Assembly (NCBI GenBank): GCA_003645455.1 | Contig: QNFE01000013.1 | Coordinates: 1-39,881, forward strand | Direction: 5' to 3' | Length of the DNA stretch: 39,881 nt | Source: Gammaproteobacteria bacterium | GTDB taxonomy: Bacteria > Pseudomonadota > Gammaproteobacteria > QNFE01 | In this document: positions 9,244-17,515 of the stretch, piece after piece | Numbering within the stretch: the first letter of the stretch is position 1 | Layout: every line of letters starts with the position of its first letter | Program-made: the position numbers and the translations under genes | Notes under the pieces: model-generated | What the model was told of the DNA's origin: nothing | Databases searched by the model: none | The model's input: only the letters and a program-made list of their open reading frames with translations

Positions 9244-10107
9244 CTATTGTAAAATTATCTTTAAACAGCGCTTCAAACTATCACTCCATTGAGGTATTTT
9301 AAGATTAAATTGTTGTTTTATTTTTGTTTTATCCAACACGCTATACAACGGACGCGGGGCAACTGTTGCATAATCTTGACTTAGGATAGGGTTTATCTTG
9401 CACTTTAACTTTGCCATTTGCATGATGGCTGTGGCAAAATCCGCCCAGCTTGCCACTCCTTCATCGCTGTAATGATAAATTTGCGGTTTTTGATTTTTGA
9501 TTCTTGGCAAAATTTTTAAGATAGTTTGAGATAAATCGGCAGCATTAGTAGGTGTGCCAATTTGATCGCAAACAACATTTAATTGCTCTTTTTGTTGTCC
9601 TAACTTTAACATAGTTTTGACAAAATTATTGCCATAATTTGAATATAACCACGAAGTTCTAATGATAATACAATTATCTGGATTTGCTTTGAAAATTGCA
9701 CTCTCTCCTAATAATTTTGTTTTGCCATAGATTGATTTGGGGTTTGGTTTGTCGTCTTCTTTATATGGAATATTATTGTTACCATCAAAAACATAATCAG
9801 TTGAAATATGGACAAGTGTTACCCTATATTCTTTGCTTAAAATTGCCAGATTTTCGACTGCGAGATTATTTATTTTATCCGCAAAATCAGGCTCTTGTTG
9901 TGCTTTATCAACATTGGTATAACCTGCACAATTGATAATTATATTTATCTGATTATTTTTAAGATATAGCTCTACATCATTATAATTTGTAACATCTAAC
10001 TCATCTTTGTCGGTAAAAAAATAACTATATTGTTGAAATTGCACCAATAGGTTTTTAAACTCTTGCCCTAATTGTCCGTCTGCCCCGGTGATTAAAATAT
10101 TAAACAT
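9244..10107 (-). CDS. rfbD: dTDP-4-dehydrorhamnose reductase
   Basis: Final NAD(P)H-dependent step to dTDP-L-rhamnose. Begins MFNILITGADGQLGQEF (Rossmann GxxGxxG). Has HISTDYVFDG, the YGKTK catalytic Tyr/Lys, and a C-terminal RPLYSVLDKTKI typical of RmlD. The frame is open to an ATG at 10128, but those seven extra residues precede the conserved start. The ATG at 10107 gives 287 residues and overlaps the rfbC stop by 8 bp, consistent with coupling. Confidence 0.95.
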   Translation of the reverse strand: MFNILITGADGQLGQEFKNLLVQFQQYSYFFTDKDELDVTNYNDVELYLKNNQINIIINCAGYTNVDKAQQEPDFADKINNLAVENLAILSKEYRVTLVHISTDYVFDGNNNIPYKEDDKPNPKSIYGKTKLLGESAIFKANPDNCIIIRTSWLYSNYGNNFVKTMLKLGQQKEQLNVVCDQIGTPTNAADLSQTILKILPRIKNQKPQIYHYSDEGVASWADFATAIMQMAKLKCKINPILSQDYATVAPRPLYSVLDKTKIKQQFNLKIPQWSDSLKRCLKIILQ

Positions 10108-10675
10108 AATAATCCACTCCATATTCAAACAAAGCTGGGGTTTGTTTTAAGGTTGGTTGGTTTTGGTCTTTATCTGATAATTTTAACTCATTTTTATCTA
10201 ACAACCAGTCGATATTTGTTTTGTCATCATCAAAAGCCAAACCTCTATCGCATTCTTTTGAATAAAAATTATCCACCTTATAGGAAAAAATAGTATCGTC
10301 CTCCAACACAACAAAGCCATGAGCAAAACCACGAGGAATAAAAAGTTGTTTTTTGTTTTGTTCTGATAATTTTACCGTTACATGTTTGCCAAAAGTTGGA
10401 CTGCCTACTCTTATATCGACAGCAACATCCAAAACAGCACCTTTTATGACCCTCACAAGTTTGCTCTGAGCAAAGGGTGGCAGTTGAAAATGCAAACCTC
10501 GCAAAACCCCCTTGCAACTTTTAGATTCATTATCTTGACAAAACTTTACTTTGAACCCTAAAAACTCATCTAACAAATCCTGTCGAAAAGTTTCAACAAA
10601 ATAGCCACGCTCATCACCGTGCACCACAGGTTCGATGATTACAATATCGAGGATTTTAGTTTTGATAAATTTCAT
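10100..10675 (-). CDS. rfbC: dTDP-4-dehydrorhamnose 3,5-epimerase
   Basis: Third enzyme of the rhamnose pathway. A single cupin of 191 residues with the diagnostic GVLRGLHFQLPP (catalytic His), KLVRVIKGAVLDVAVDIR, and FIPRGFAHGFVVLEDD. Length is typical. The ATG overlaps the stop of the upstream MazF-like toxin gene by 4 bp (10672-10675), so its translation probably depends on ribosomes finishing the toxin frame. That arrangement is unusual. Confidence 0.95.
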   Translation of the reverse strand: MKFIKTKILDIVIIEPVVHGDERGYFVETFRQDLLDEFLGFKVKFCQDNESKSCKGVLRGLHFQLPPFAQSKLVRVIKGAVLDVAVDIRVGSPTFGKHVTVKLSEQNKKQLFIPRGFAHGFVVLEDDTIFSYKVDNFYSKECDRGLAFDDDKTNIDWLLDKNELKLSDKDQNQPTLKQTPALFEYGVDYYV

Positions 10676-10998
10676 ATTTTATAACACTGCAAAGAATTAC
10701 AAGCATACGATAGTATTTCCTTGAATTTGATTGTATCAATTGTTGCTAACAACTTGGCGGTTTTAATTATTTTGCAATCTATTGCACTGATTTTTGGCAC
10801 AACAACTACTGATTCTTTTTTTAAAAATCCACTTTCTAAATCAGAATTATTTAACCTAACTCCATCTCTTGTTAAATTTGATGTAAGCGGTAAAAATAAA
10901 AAATCATTTTGCAGTTGGTGAAAAACTAAAACCGGTCTGCCTTTGAGTTTGCTAAAATCTGAATATGGAATTTCAACATAATATATGCCTCTTACCAT
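10672..10998 (-). CDS. MazF/PemK-family toxin
   Basis: A 108-residue protein starting MVRGIYYVEIPYSDFSKLKG then RPVLVF. This is the conserved opening of PemK/MazF endoribonucleases (GxIxxVxFPYSD...KxRPxLV). It is followed by a FLFLPLTSNL strand and a C-terminal helix. The family cleaves mRNA at short motifs. It overlaps the antitoxin upstream by 7 bp and rfbC downstream by 4 bp, so the TA pair is translationally fused into the rml operon. Family assignment is by motif. Confidence 0.8.
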   Translation of the reverse strand: MVRGIYYVEIPYSDFSKLKGRPVLVFHQLQNDFLFLPLTSNLTRDGVRLNNSDLESGFLKKESVVVVPKISAIDCKIIKTAKLLATIDTIKFKEILSYACNSLQCYKI

Positions 10999-11231
10999 TT
11001 TGAATAATCCTCATCGTCATCATCAAAATCATTAGAAGATAACCCAATAGTGTTGTTAGCAAAATTATCTAATTCGTTATCGCTCCAATATTGCCAATTT
11101 TGAGATCCGTCTGGCGATTTTTTACTTGTTTTATTTTCTACTATCATTACATCATTTGTTGAAAAATTTTTTAACAAATTTATAATTTTATCAAAAACAC
11201 TATCATTTATGTGCAACTTTAAACTGTGCAT
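10992..11231 (-). CDS. Antitoxin for the MazF-like toxin (shared N-terminal module type)
   Basis: A 79-residue protein. Residues 1-28 (LKLHINDSVFDKIINLLKNF) match the N-termini of two other antitoxins in this window, at 34245-34472 and 35095-35319. The tail is acidic and ends DDDDEDYSKW, like the toxin-wrapping ends of MazE-type antitoxins. The DNA-binding/oligomerising role of the N-terminus and the toxin-binding role of the tail are inferred. It is preceded by a 39-bp gap after rfbA containing TATGAT, a possible own -10 box. Confidence 0.7.
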   Translation of the reverse strand: MHSLKLHINDSVFDKIINLLKNFSTNDVMIVENKTSKKSPDGSQNWQYWSDNELDNFANNTIGLSSNDFDDDDEDYSKW

Positions 11232-11270
11232 ATTTTATTCCATAAAAAAAGATTATCATACCATAAAAAA

Positions 11271-12155
11271 TTATTTTTTACCCACAACCTGCTCAATTAG
11301 ATACTGGCCGTATTGGTTTTTAGACAGAGGTTCGGCAAGTTTTAATAACTGCTCCTTATTGATATAACCCATCTGAAAAGCTATCTCTTCAATACAGGCA
11401 ACTTTCAAACTTTGGCGTTTTTCAATTGTTTGAATAAATTGTGATGCCTCCAACATTGAATCATGCGTGCCAGTATCAAGCCAAGCAAACCCACGACCCA
11501 TCAGTTCCATTTTTAATCTATTTTCATTCAAATAATCCGCATTCAAAGTTGTTATCTCTAACTCCCCTCGTGCAGATGGTTTGACATTATGAGCCTTTGC
11601 CACGACATCGTTAGGATAAAAATAAAGCCCCACCACCGCATAATTTGATTTTGGTTTGTCTGGTTTCTCTGCCAAACTTATGACATTACCATCACCATCA
11701 AACTCTGCCACGCCATACGATTGTGGGTCTTTGACATAATAACCAAACACGGTAGCTTTATTTTCAACACGAGCATTTCGGACCGATTTATGCAATAAAT
11801 CAACTAATCCTGCACCATAAAAAATATTATCGCCTAACACCAGACAAACATCATCATCACCACCGATAAAATCCGCCCCCAAAATAAAAGCCTGTGCCAG
11901 TCCATCAGGAGAGGGTTGAATTATATATGAAAATTTCATACCAATCTCCGTGCCATCACCTAATAAATCTTTAAACCTTGGCAAATCAGTCGCGGTCGAG
12001 ATAATCAAAACCTCCGTAATACCTGCCAGCATCAACACCGACAACGGATAATAAATCATCGGTTTGTCATAAATTGGCACCAACTGTTTTGAGACCCCCT
12101 TGGTAATAGGATAAAGCCGTGTGCCGGACCCACCTGCCAAAATTATTCCTTTCAT
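11271..12155 (-). CDS. rfbA: Glucose-1-phosphate thymidylyltransferase
   Basis: First step of dTDP-sugar synthesis: dTTP + glucose-1-phosphate. The 294 residues begin [20 protein letters not shown] (nucleotide-binding loop). They contain [24 protein letters not shown] (metal Asp), [18 protein letters not shown] and [16 protein letters not shown] strong AGGAG lies 8 bases before the ATG. Only 10 bp separate it from the ATPase gene upstream, so it probably shares that gene's consensus promoter at 13480-13508. Confidence 0.96.
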   Translation of the reverse strand: MKGIILAGGSGTRLYPITKGVSKQLVPIYDKPMIYYPLSVLMLAGITEVLIISTATDLPRFKDLLGDGTEIGMKFSYIIQPSPDGLAQAFILGADFIGGDDDVCLVLGDNIFYGAGLVDLLHKSVRNARVENKATVFGYYVKDPQSYGVAEFDGDGNVISLAEKPDKPKSNYAVVGLYFYPNDVVAKAHNVKPSARGELEITTLNADYLNENRLKMELMGRGFAWLDTGTHDSMLEASQFIQTIEKRQSLKVACIEEIAFQMGYINKEQLLKLAEPLSKNQYGQYLIEQVVGKK

Positions 12156-12165
12156 TTATACGCTC

Positions 12166-13455
12166 CTAAAAAATTTCCGAATCCAACAAAAACTCAAATA
12201 ATGGTTTTATGATAACTCTTTTATTGTTTATTTTCAAAATTTCATCATGGTCATTGTTTATCAGATAACTTTGATTTAATTTGAAATAATCCATAGCTTC
12301 CATAAGACCTGCTATTTCTCTTTTTTTTGTGTCTGGATTGGTGATATCATAACTGACATTGATTAAAATTTTCTTATTATTTAATCGGACATAAAAATCC
12401 ACCTCTTGCTTTTGCTTGTAATAATAAATTTGTGAACTCATGCGTCGCAAATGCAAAAATACCACATTTTCATATAATTTACCCATATCATCGTCAAAAG
12501 CATAGTCATATATTTTTTTAAATCCGTTATCGATGGCATACATTTTTTTGGGATTTCTTTGCTGTTGTTTGATAGAGTTGCGATAAATTGGCACAACAAA
12601 AAGAGCAAAAGCATCTTCTAAATGAGACACATATTCATAAATTGTATCTTTGCTTAATTTATAACCTTGTGATTTAAAATTATTAAAAAGCTTGTTAAAA
12701 CTTATCAAGGTAGCAATATTATTAAAACAATATTTGGTTAAAATTTTCAGCAAACTTCTATTTTTTACATTATGTCTATCAACTATATCTTTATATATAA
12801 TCAACTCCAAATAATCACTTAATATTTTTTGTGATATCATCTGGTCTTGATTGATAGTTTCAGCAAAGCCACCATTGATAAGATAATCTGATAGAGCATT
12901 TTTAATATAACTTAGTTGTTTAGATGAGTTAAAATTGATGGCAATGTTTTTATACGACAAATACTCTTTGAACGAAAATGGATATATTTCATAAGTTAGC
13001 GTGCGTCCTCGCAAACTTGTGGCAATTTCGGTGGACAAAAGTTTGGCAGATGAGCCTGTGATATAAATTTGAATATCTGATGTATCATATATGCGCCGAA
13101 CATATAATTCCCAGTTGTCAACCACTTGCACCTCATCCAAAAACAGATATATTTTTTCATCTCTTTTGGCAGGATATAATTCATAATAAGACTCAAGCAG
13201 TGAATCAAGATCTTTCAAACCCAAAGGATATAATCTATCATCTTCAAAATTGACATAAATTATATTTTCTCTGACTACTTTTTTTCTCAACTTATCGACA
13301 ACATCAAAAAGAATAGAAGTTTTGCCCGCACGACGCACCCCAATTAAACAAATAACTTTATTAGATTCAAGCGGAATTTGATATTCTCTTGGCAGAATAT
13401 CATTCATATCTCTTTCAATAAAATCAACAATAATTTTTTTAAACTGCTTTTTCAT
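12166..13455 (-). CDS. AAA ATPase with DUF4143-type C-terminal domain (copy 1)
   Basis: A 429-residue ATPase of the AAA_14/DUF4143 group. Walker A is GVRRAGKTS (about 38-46) and Walker B YLFLDEVQ (about 103-110), with the sensor segment YITGSSAKLL near 130. The C-terminal half carries the DUF4143 signature, including YAIDNGF and a nuclease-fold-like EVDFYVR region near residue 355. These proteins are widespread, often near TA or mobile genes; function is unknown. Translation starts at an ATG preceded by AGAGGA. It has a consensus sigma-70 promoter with an embedded dyad. It is only distantly similar to the copy at 13970-15253. Confidence 0.85.
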   Translation of the reverse strand: MKKQFKKIIVDFIERDMNDILPREYQIPLESNKVICLIGVRRAGKTSILFDVVDKLRKKVVRENIIYVNFEDDRLYPLGLKDLDSLLESYYELYPAKRDEKIYLFLDEVQVVDNWELYVRRIYDTSDIQIYITGSSAKLLSTEIATSLRGRTLTYEIYPFSFKEYLSYKNIAINFNSSKQLSYIKNALSDYLINGGFAETINQDQMISQKILSDYLELIIYKDIVDRHNVKNRSLLKILTKYCFNNIATLISFNKLFNNFKSQGYKLSKDTIYEYVSHLEDAFALFVVPIYRNSIKQQQRNPKKMYAIDNGFKKIYDYAFDDDMGKLYENVVFLHLRRMSSQIYYYKQKQEVDFYVRLNNKKILINVSYDITNPDTKKREIAGLMEAMDYFKLNQSYLINNDHDEILKINNKRVIIKPLFEFLLDSEIF

Positions 13456-13479
13456 TTTTTATCCTCTTAAAAAAGGACA

Positions 13480-13508
13480 ATTATAACCATTTTTGTCCTT
13501 CTTGTCAA
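13480..13508 (-). promoter_or_regulatory. Consensus sigma-70 promoter with iterated operator-like sites
   Basis: On the minus strand TTGACA (13508-13503) is separated by exactly 17 bases from TATAAT (13485-13480), a perfect consensus promoter 25 bp upstream of the ATPase ATG. The octamer AAGGACAA occurs three times across it in alternating orientation: 13473-13480, 13493-13500 (as TTGTCCTT) and 13507-13514. The inner pair extends to a perfect 11-bp inverted repeat, TTTTTGTCCTT and AAGGACAAAAA, around 6 bp (13490-13517). This overlaps the -35 box and spacer, as expected of a repressor operator. Confidence 0.85.
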
Positions 13509-13640
13509 GGACAAAAATAAACATCAAAGCCACAGGATAAAATTATTTCTTTGTCATCAATTTTTTTATACTATTTAATATTTTTTCCAACTCATTTTTT
13601 GATAAAATATACACTATTTTCTTATTGCTCTAAATCACAC

Positions 13641-13660
13641 TTGAATTATACAAAGGTCTC
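13641..13660 (-). repeat. Solo end of the GAGACCTTTG element
   Basis: Read on the minus strand this is GAGACCTTTGTATAATTCAA, sharing GAGACCTTTG and the following ATAA with the element at 1298-1370. No inverted partner is seen nearby. It adjoins the 3' end of the MNT gene and may be a remnant of transposition. Confidence 0.5.
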
Positions 13661-13663
13661 ATA

Positions 13664-13951
13664 TTAAAGTTTTATTCCCCATGCTCTTGCCTCCTTTTCT
13701 ATCAACCTGTTTTCATCAAAATTAAATATAATATCAATTTTCTGCTCACCTAATTCCTTTTTTATTTTTGCCAAAAATTTCAATTTCTTTTTGAATATAT
13801 TTATTTTGTTTTCAATTACCAAAAACAAATCAATGTCTCCGCCTTTTTTGCTGTCATCAACCCTTGATCCAAACAAATAAATTTCACCTTTTTGAAACAC
13901 ATCATTAAAAGATTTTTTAATTACTTGGACGTATTGTTTGTTTAATCTCAT
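13664..13951 (-). CDS. MNT-type minimal nucleotidyltransferase
   Basis: A 95-residue protein with the pol-beta-fold motif GEIYLFGSRVDDSKKGGDID (GS...DxD: Gly-Ser at about 29-30 and catalytic Asp residues in GGDIDLFLV). These proteins usually pair with a HEPN protein (HEPN/MNT toxin-antitoxin, where MNT AMPylates HEPN). No HEPN gene follows; instead there is a 208-bp gap and then the ATPase. A strong AAGGAG precedes the ATG, and the DUF4143 ATPase copy 2 lies just upstream (18-bp gap). It may be an orphan, or may work with one of the ATPases; that is speculation. Confidence 0.8.
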   Translation of the reverse strand: MRLNKQYVQVIKKSFNDVFQKGEIYLFGSRVDDSKKGGDIDLFLVIENKINIFKKKLKFLAKIKKELGEQKIDIIFNFDENRLIEKEARAWGIKL

Positions 13952-13969
13952 TTTTTTAACTCCTTGAAT

Positions 13970-15253
13970 TCACATCATAATTGCAACACTTGCACTAAAA
14001 AAATCCCAAAATGGCACTATCAAAATATCATCACAGTCATTTTGTTTTATGCTGTTTTTATCCTGATTATAGGTAAGCAGAATTTTTTTATCTGTTTTGA
14101 TTTTTAATTTTTTTAAACCAGCCATTTCTCTTGTGATATTTTGATTTGTCAGTTTATAACATACCTGTATGGCTATAATTTTTTCATTTTTAATGCAGAT
14201 AAAATCACATTCAGAGTCTTTGTTGTGATAATATATTTCAAACTCTTGTTTTAAAAGCTCTGTATAAACAAGATTTTCAAATCTTTTGCCGAAGTCTTTT
14301 GAAAACCTAAAAGATGTTTGGCTCAAAAAACTATTATCACTTATATATATCTTTTTTTTGGTTTTTATCTGCTCTTTTAAAGAATAAGAATATTGCTTTA
14401 TTTCATTGCATAAAAAACTATCAATCAATATTTTTATATACTCTTTTACGGTATTGTCATTTATGTTTAAAACTCGAGCAATAGAGTTGTAAGAATATAA
14501 ATTAGTGCTATTAGATATTATAAAATTTGTAACCTCTTTGAAAGTTTTGCTGTCTCGCAGATGATTATTAGCGACACAATCTTTAAAAATAATAGTATCA
14601 TAATAACTTAAAATTATATCCCTTTTGTATTTTGCCTCATCCATAACCTCAACAAATGAACCAAAATTCATCATATCGTCTATGATGTTTAACAACTTAG
14701 CTTTATTTTCCAACAAAGCCTGCCTATCATTTATTTTATTTATAGCAACAATCTCCGCAAAAGATAGCGGATAAATTGTCTCTTGGATATATCTGCCACT
14801 TAGCAGTTTTGCATATTCCCCATCTAACAAAGATGAGTTCGAACCTGTAATAAATATTTTTTTCACAACCTCATTATCATAGATTGCTTTGACAAATTTT
14901 TCCCAATAGACAACATTCTGCACTTCATCCAAAAATAAATATTGCACTTTTGTGCCGGTTATTTTCTCACTTAATTCCAACAGAGTATAAAGATTTTTAC
15001 TATCATTACAAATCTCACTAAAATATGGATCATCAAGATTGATGTATAAAACTGATTTTTTATCAACCGTTTGGACAAGATGATTGATAAGCAATTTAAA
15101 CAAAGTAGTTTTGCCACTTCTTCTGATGCCTTTTAAAACCTGTATATGTTTGAGGTGCAACTTATCAACAATAGTTTTAAATCTATCTCTATTATAAAAA
15201 TTATAAGACCGCCTTTGCCAATGCGGATTATGATTTAAGATGGCTTTTTCCAT
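13970..15253 (-). CDS. AAA ATPase with DUF4143-type C-terminal domain (copy 2)
   Basis: A 427-residue protein. Walker A is GIRRSGKTTL (about 42-51) and Walker B YLFLDEVQNV (about 106-115), followed by IFITGSNSSLL and a GRYIQETIYPLSFAE segment typical of the AAA_14/DUF4143 family. The C-terminal region has a YISDNSFL signature and an ECDFI...IAIQVCYKL stretch resembling a PD-(D/E)XK core. AGGAAG lies before the ATG. It has its own promoter and a dyad in the leader. It neighbours the MNT gene and copy 1, forming a small ATPase-nucleotidyltransferase island inside the sugar locus. Confidence 0.84.
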   Translation of the reverse strand: MEKAILNHNPHWQRRSYNFYNRDRFKTIVDKLHLKHIQVLKGIRRSGKTTLFKLLINHLVQTVDKKSVLYINLDDPYFSEICNDSKNLYTLLELSEKITGTKVQYLFLDEVQNVVYWEKFVKAIYDNEVVKKIFITGSNSSLLDGEYAKLLSGRYIQETIYPLSFAEIVAINKINDRQALLENKAKLLNIIDDMMNFGSFVEVMDEAKYKRDIILSYYDTIIFKDCVANNHLRDSKTFKEVTNFIISNSTNLYSYNSIARVLNINDNTVKEYIKILIDSFLCNEIKQYSYSLKEQIKTKKKIYISDNSFLSQTSFRFSKDFGKRFENLVYTELLKQEFEIYYHNKDSECDFICIKNEKIIAIQVCYKLTNQNITREMAGLKKLKIKTDKKILLTYNQDKNSIKQNDCDDILIVPFWDFFSASVAIMM

Positions 15254-15275
15254 TATATACTTCCTAAAAAATTAG

Positions 15276-15303
15276 ATTTTTACTAATCATAGTTAGTAAA
15301 AAT
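15276..15303 (-). promoter_or_regulatory. Operator-like 11-bp inverted repeat upstream of ATPase copy 2
   Basis: ATTTTTACTAA (15276-15286) and TTAGTAAAAAT (15293-15303) form a perfect inverted repeat around 6 bp, starting 22 bp before the ATG. Arm and spacer lengths equal those of the dyad at ATPase copy 1 (11-6-11), and both arms contain TTTTT, though the cores differ. It could be a repressor site or an mRNA hairpin next to the ribosome binding site. Confidence 0.6.
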
Positions 15304-15308
15304 TAACA

Positions 15309-15335
15309 TTATAAACATATTTTACAATATGTCAA
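15309..15335 (-). promoter_or_regulatory. Promoter for ATPase copy 2
   Basis: Minus-strand TTGACA (15335-15330) and TATAAT (15314-15309) match both consensus hexamers but with a 15-bp spacer, which is short. The predicted transcript would start within or beside the adjacent 11-bp dyad, an architecture suggesting repression at the start site. Confidence 0.6.
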
Positions 15336-15349
15336 GCATTATGGATATT

Positions 15350-15455
15350 TTAACCAAAAACAATGGCTTTACAAAACTGTTTTTTCATTTTTTATCCTCT
15401 TGAAAAGAAGCTATTACAATCATTTTTGTCCTTCTTGTCAAGGATAAACAAACAT
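15350..15455 (-). pseudogene. Decayed duplicate of the ATPase copy 1 promoter and first codons
   Basis: The stretch 15386-15455 repeats 13453-13525: the leader (ATCCTCTT), the TTTTTGTCCTT arm, and the -35 TTGACA (15441-15436), again with a 17-bp spacer. The -10 has become TGTAAT, and the right dyad arm has changed to AAGGATAAAC. The ATG at 15388 opens a frame MKKQFCKAIVFG that stops after 12 codons, compared with MKKQFKKIIVDF at copy 1. So this is the 5' stump of a third ATPase gene, or a duplication product. Confidence 0.75.
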
Positions 15456-15512
15456 CCGACCCAATCTGGGCAGATTTTTTTGAATGATTATGTTATTTTG
15501 CTAACCAAGACT

Positions 15513-16262
15513 CTATTTTTTTACAAACTGCAAAATTTTAGAAAGCGGTTTCATTATAAACATAAAAGGATTTATAGATAATCCATTTATCCGCCATGCT
15601 TTATAACTTTCTATGTTAGCTTTTATTATATTTTTTATGCTACTGTTGCTCTTTCCGCCTAACCTCATTTGGACTAAAACCTGCGGAATGTAAGATGAGT
15701 TGATTTTATATTTTTCTAAAAATCTTAACATCAGTTCGTAATCTGCGGCGATTTTAAAGTTAAGATTAAATAAACCATATTTTTGATAAATTTCTTTTTT
15801 GACAAAAAAAGTTGGATGAGCAGGATGCCAACCATTTTGAAAAAGTCCATTTTTATATGGTTTTGACCTCCAATATCTTACAATCTTGTTGACATCAGAT
15901 GCACTTACATATTGCAAATCGCCATACACACAATCAACTTTTGTCATTGCAAATTCTTTGGCAATCTTTTCTATAACAAACTCATCTTTATAAAAATCAT
16001 CACTATTTAACAAACCTATAACATCACCTGTTGCTAATAATATACCTTTATTCATAGCATCATAAAGTCCATTATCAGGTTCACTAATGAACTTAGTGAT
16101 TTCATATCTATAGCTTTTAATTATATCTATAGTTCCATCTGTTGAAGCACCATCCATAATGATATGCTCAATATCTTTATGTGTTTGGCTCAACACCGAC
16201 TCTATAGCATCTCGTATAGTCCAAACATTATTATAAACTACTGTTATAACAGAAATTTTCAA
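15513..16262 (-). CDS. Family 2 glycosyltransferase
   Basis: Cytosolic, membrane-associated GT-A enzyme that adds a sugar to the lipid-linked repeat unit. It opens with KISVITVVYNNVWTIRDAIE, contains MDGASTDGT and a NSDDFY metal-binding motif (about residue 88), and has YWRSKPYKNG and AADYELMLRF in the acceptor half, as in WcaA-like enzymes. The frame allows a TTG at 16268, but the second TTG at 16262 gives the normal N-terminus MKISV with a better 9-10 base spacing from GGGAG, so it is preferred. It is the last gene of the AT-rich block; the acceptor sugar is unknown. Confidence 0.86.
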   Translation of the reverse strand: MKISVITVVYNNVWTIRDAIESVLSQTHKDIEHIIMDGASTDGTIDIIKSYRYEITKFISEPDNGLYDAMNKGILLATGDVIGLLNSDDFYKDEFVIEKIAKEFAMTKVDCVYGDLQYVSASDVNKIVRYWRSKPYKNGLFQNGWHPAHPTFFVKKEIYQKYGLFNLNFKIAADYELMLRFLEKYKINSSYIPQVLVQMRLGGKSNSSIKNIIKANIESYKAWRINGLSINPFMFIMKPLSKILQFVKK

Positions 16263-16315
16263 AATCAAATCTCCCTTTCATTTAAAATTAAACATTGGTA
16301 TTGTGATTGGTAATT

Positions 16316-17515
16316 TCAAATTTCATCTCCTACATCATAAACAAACTTTGGCTTATATCCACCATTTAATATATACTCGTATAGTTTTTTCATCTTGCTT
16401 GCTTGATATTTCCACTCATATTTTTTAATCAACTCATAACCATTTAAACCTTTTTGTTTCAACTCTTCATCACTACAACTTAAAGCTTCTTCTATTGCTA
16501 CACTAATATTATTTTGAGATAATTCTACCCACCAACCAGCACCTTTTTCTTCTATCTCTTTCCATGGTGTTCCATGTGTTGTAATCACTGGTAGTTTTGT
16601 AGCCATCGCTTCTGCTATAGCTATACCAAAGTTTTCCGTATGACTAGGAAGTACAAACAAATCAGATGCTCCAAAACTATCAACTCTTTTCTCACCAGTT
16701 ATCATGCCTGTAAAAGTAACTCTGTTTTCTAAATTAGCTTTTTTAATTCTTTTTTTTATATCTACTATATACTTCTCATCATACACTGGTCCAACTATTA
16801 ACAAATCCCATTCTTTATATTTATTAGCTAAACTAATCCATGCATCTGTAAGATACTCTAATCCTTTTTTAGGATGAAGTCTTGACATAAACAAGATATA
16901 TTTCTTATCAACATCCAATCCAAAGCTTTTTTTAGAATCAATTTTATTTTTAATATTTTTAAATTCTTCAAAATTAATACCATTTGGCACTATAGCAATA
17001 GGTATTTTTATTCCTAAATCTCGGACTGCCTTAAGTTCATTTATCTCCGTAACATGAATACAAGAGGCATTTCGTAAAGCTTTTTCTTGAAATAATTTCC
17101 AAGCAATAGTTTTTTGCAATTTCCCTTGTAACAATGACCATTTATACAAAGACCCTCTAATAGCCAATATCAAAGGAACATTATACTTCTCACCCATTTT
17201 AAAAGCTACATAAGGTATATAATTCCAAAGATTATGAGTATGTAAAATTATATTTTTTTCATTCTTCAAAGTATCATTAAGGTATTTTTTTAACCCCAAT
17301 GAATGTCTTATCTTTTTAATAAAATCATATTTAAAAGATTTCCATACAAGTTTATATTCATCTACTAAACTATTGATTTCATTTTTATTATATTTTACAG
17401 ATAAAATTTCTGTATCTATATCTATATCATTTAAGTATTTACACATATAAGGTACTGATTTTGCAGGACCTCCATAGGTGTTATCTAGATTTTCTATTAA
17501 ATTAATTATTTTCAT
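16316..17515 (-). CDS. Family 4 (GT-B) glycosyltransferase
   Basis: A 399-residue retaining glycosyltransferase. The N-terminal half has the GGPAKSVPYMCKYL loop and the donor half shows LFMSRLHPKKGLEYL, LIVGPVYDEKY, VTFTGMITGEKR and the E-x7-E motif PSHTENFGIAIAEAMATKLP (about 294-313). The C-terminal helix is present. It overlaps the 691-aa gene upstream by 4 bp. Probably adds an internal residue of the repeat unit; donor unknown. Confidence 0.88.
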   Translation of the reverse strand: MKIINLIENLDNTYGGPAKSVPYMCKYLNDIDIDTEILSVKYNKNEINSLVDEYKLVWKSFKYDFIKKIRHSLGLKKYLNDTLKNEKNIILHTHNLWNYIPYVAFKMGEKYNVPLILAIRGSLYKWSLLQGKLQKTIAWKLFQEKALRNASCIHVTEINELKAVRDLGIKIPIAIVPNGINFEEFKNIKNKIDSKKSFGLDVDKKYILFMSRLHPKKGLEYLTDAWISLANKYKEWDLLIVGPVYDEKYIVDIKKRIKKANLENRVTFTGMITGEKRVDSFGASDLFVLPSHTENFGIAIAEAMATKLPVITTHGTPWKEIEEKGAGWWVELSQNNISVAIEEALSCSDEELKQKGLNGYELIKKYEWKYQASKMKKLYEYILNGGYKPKFVYDVGDEI

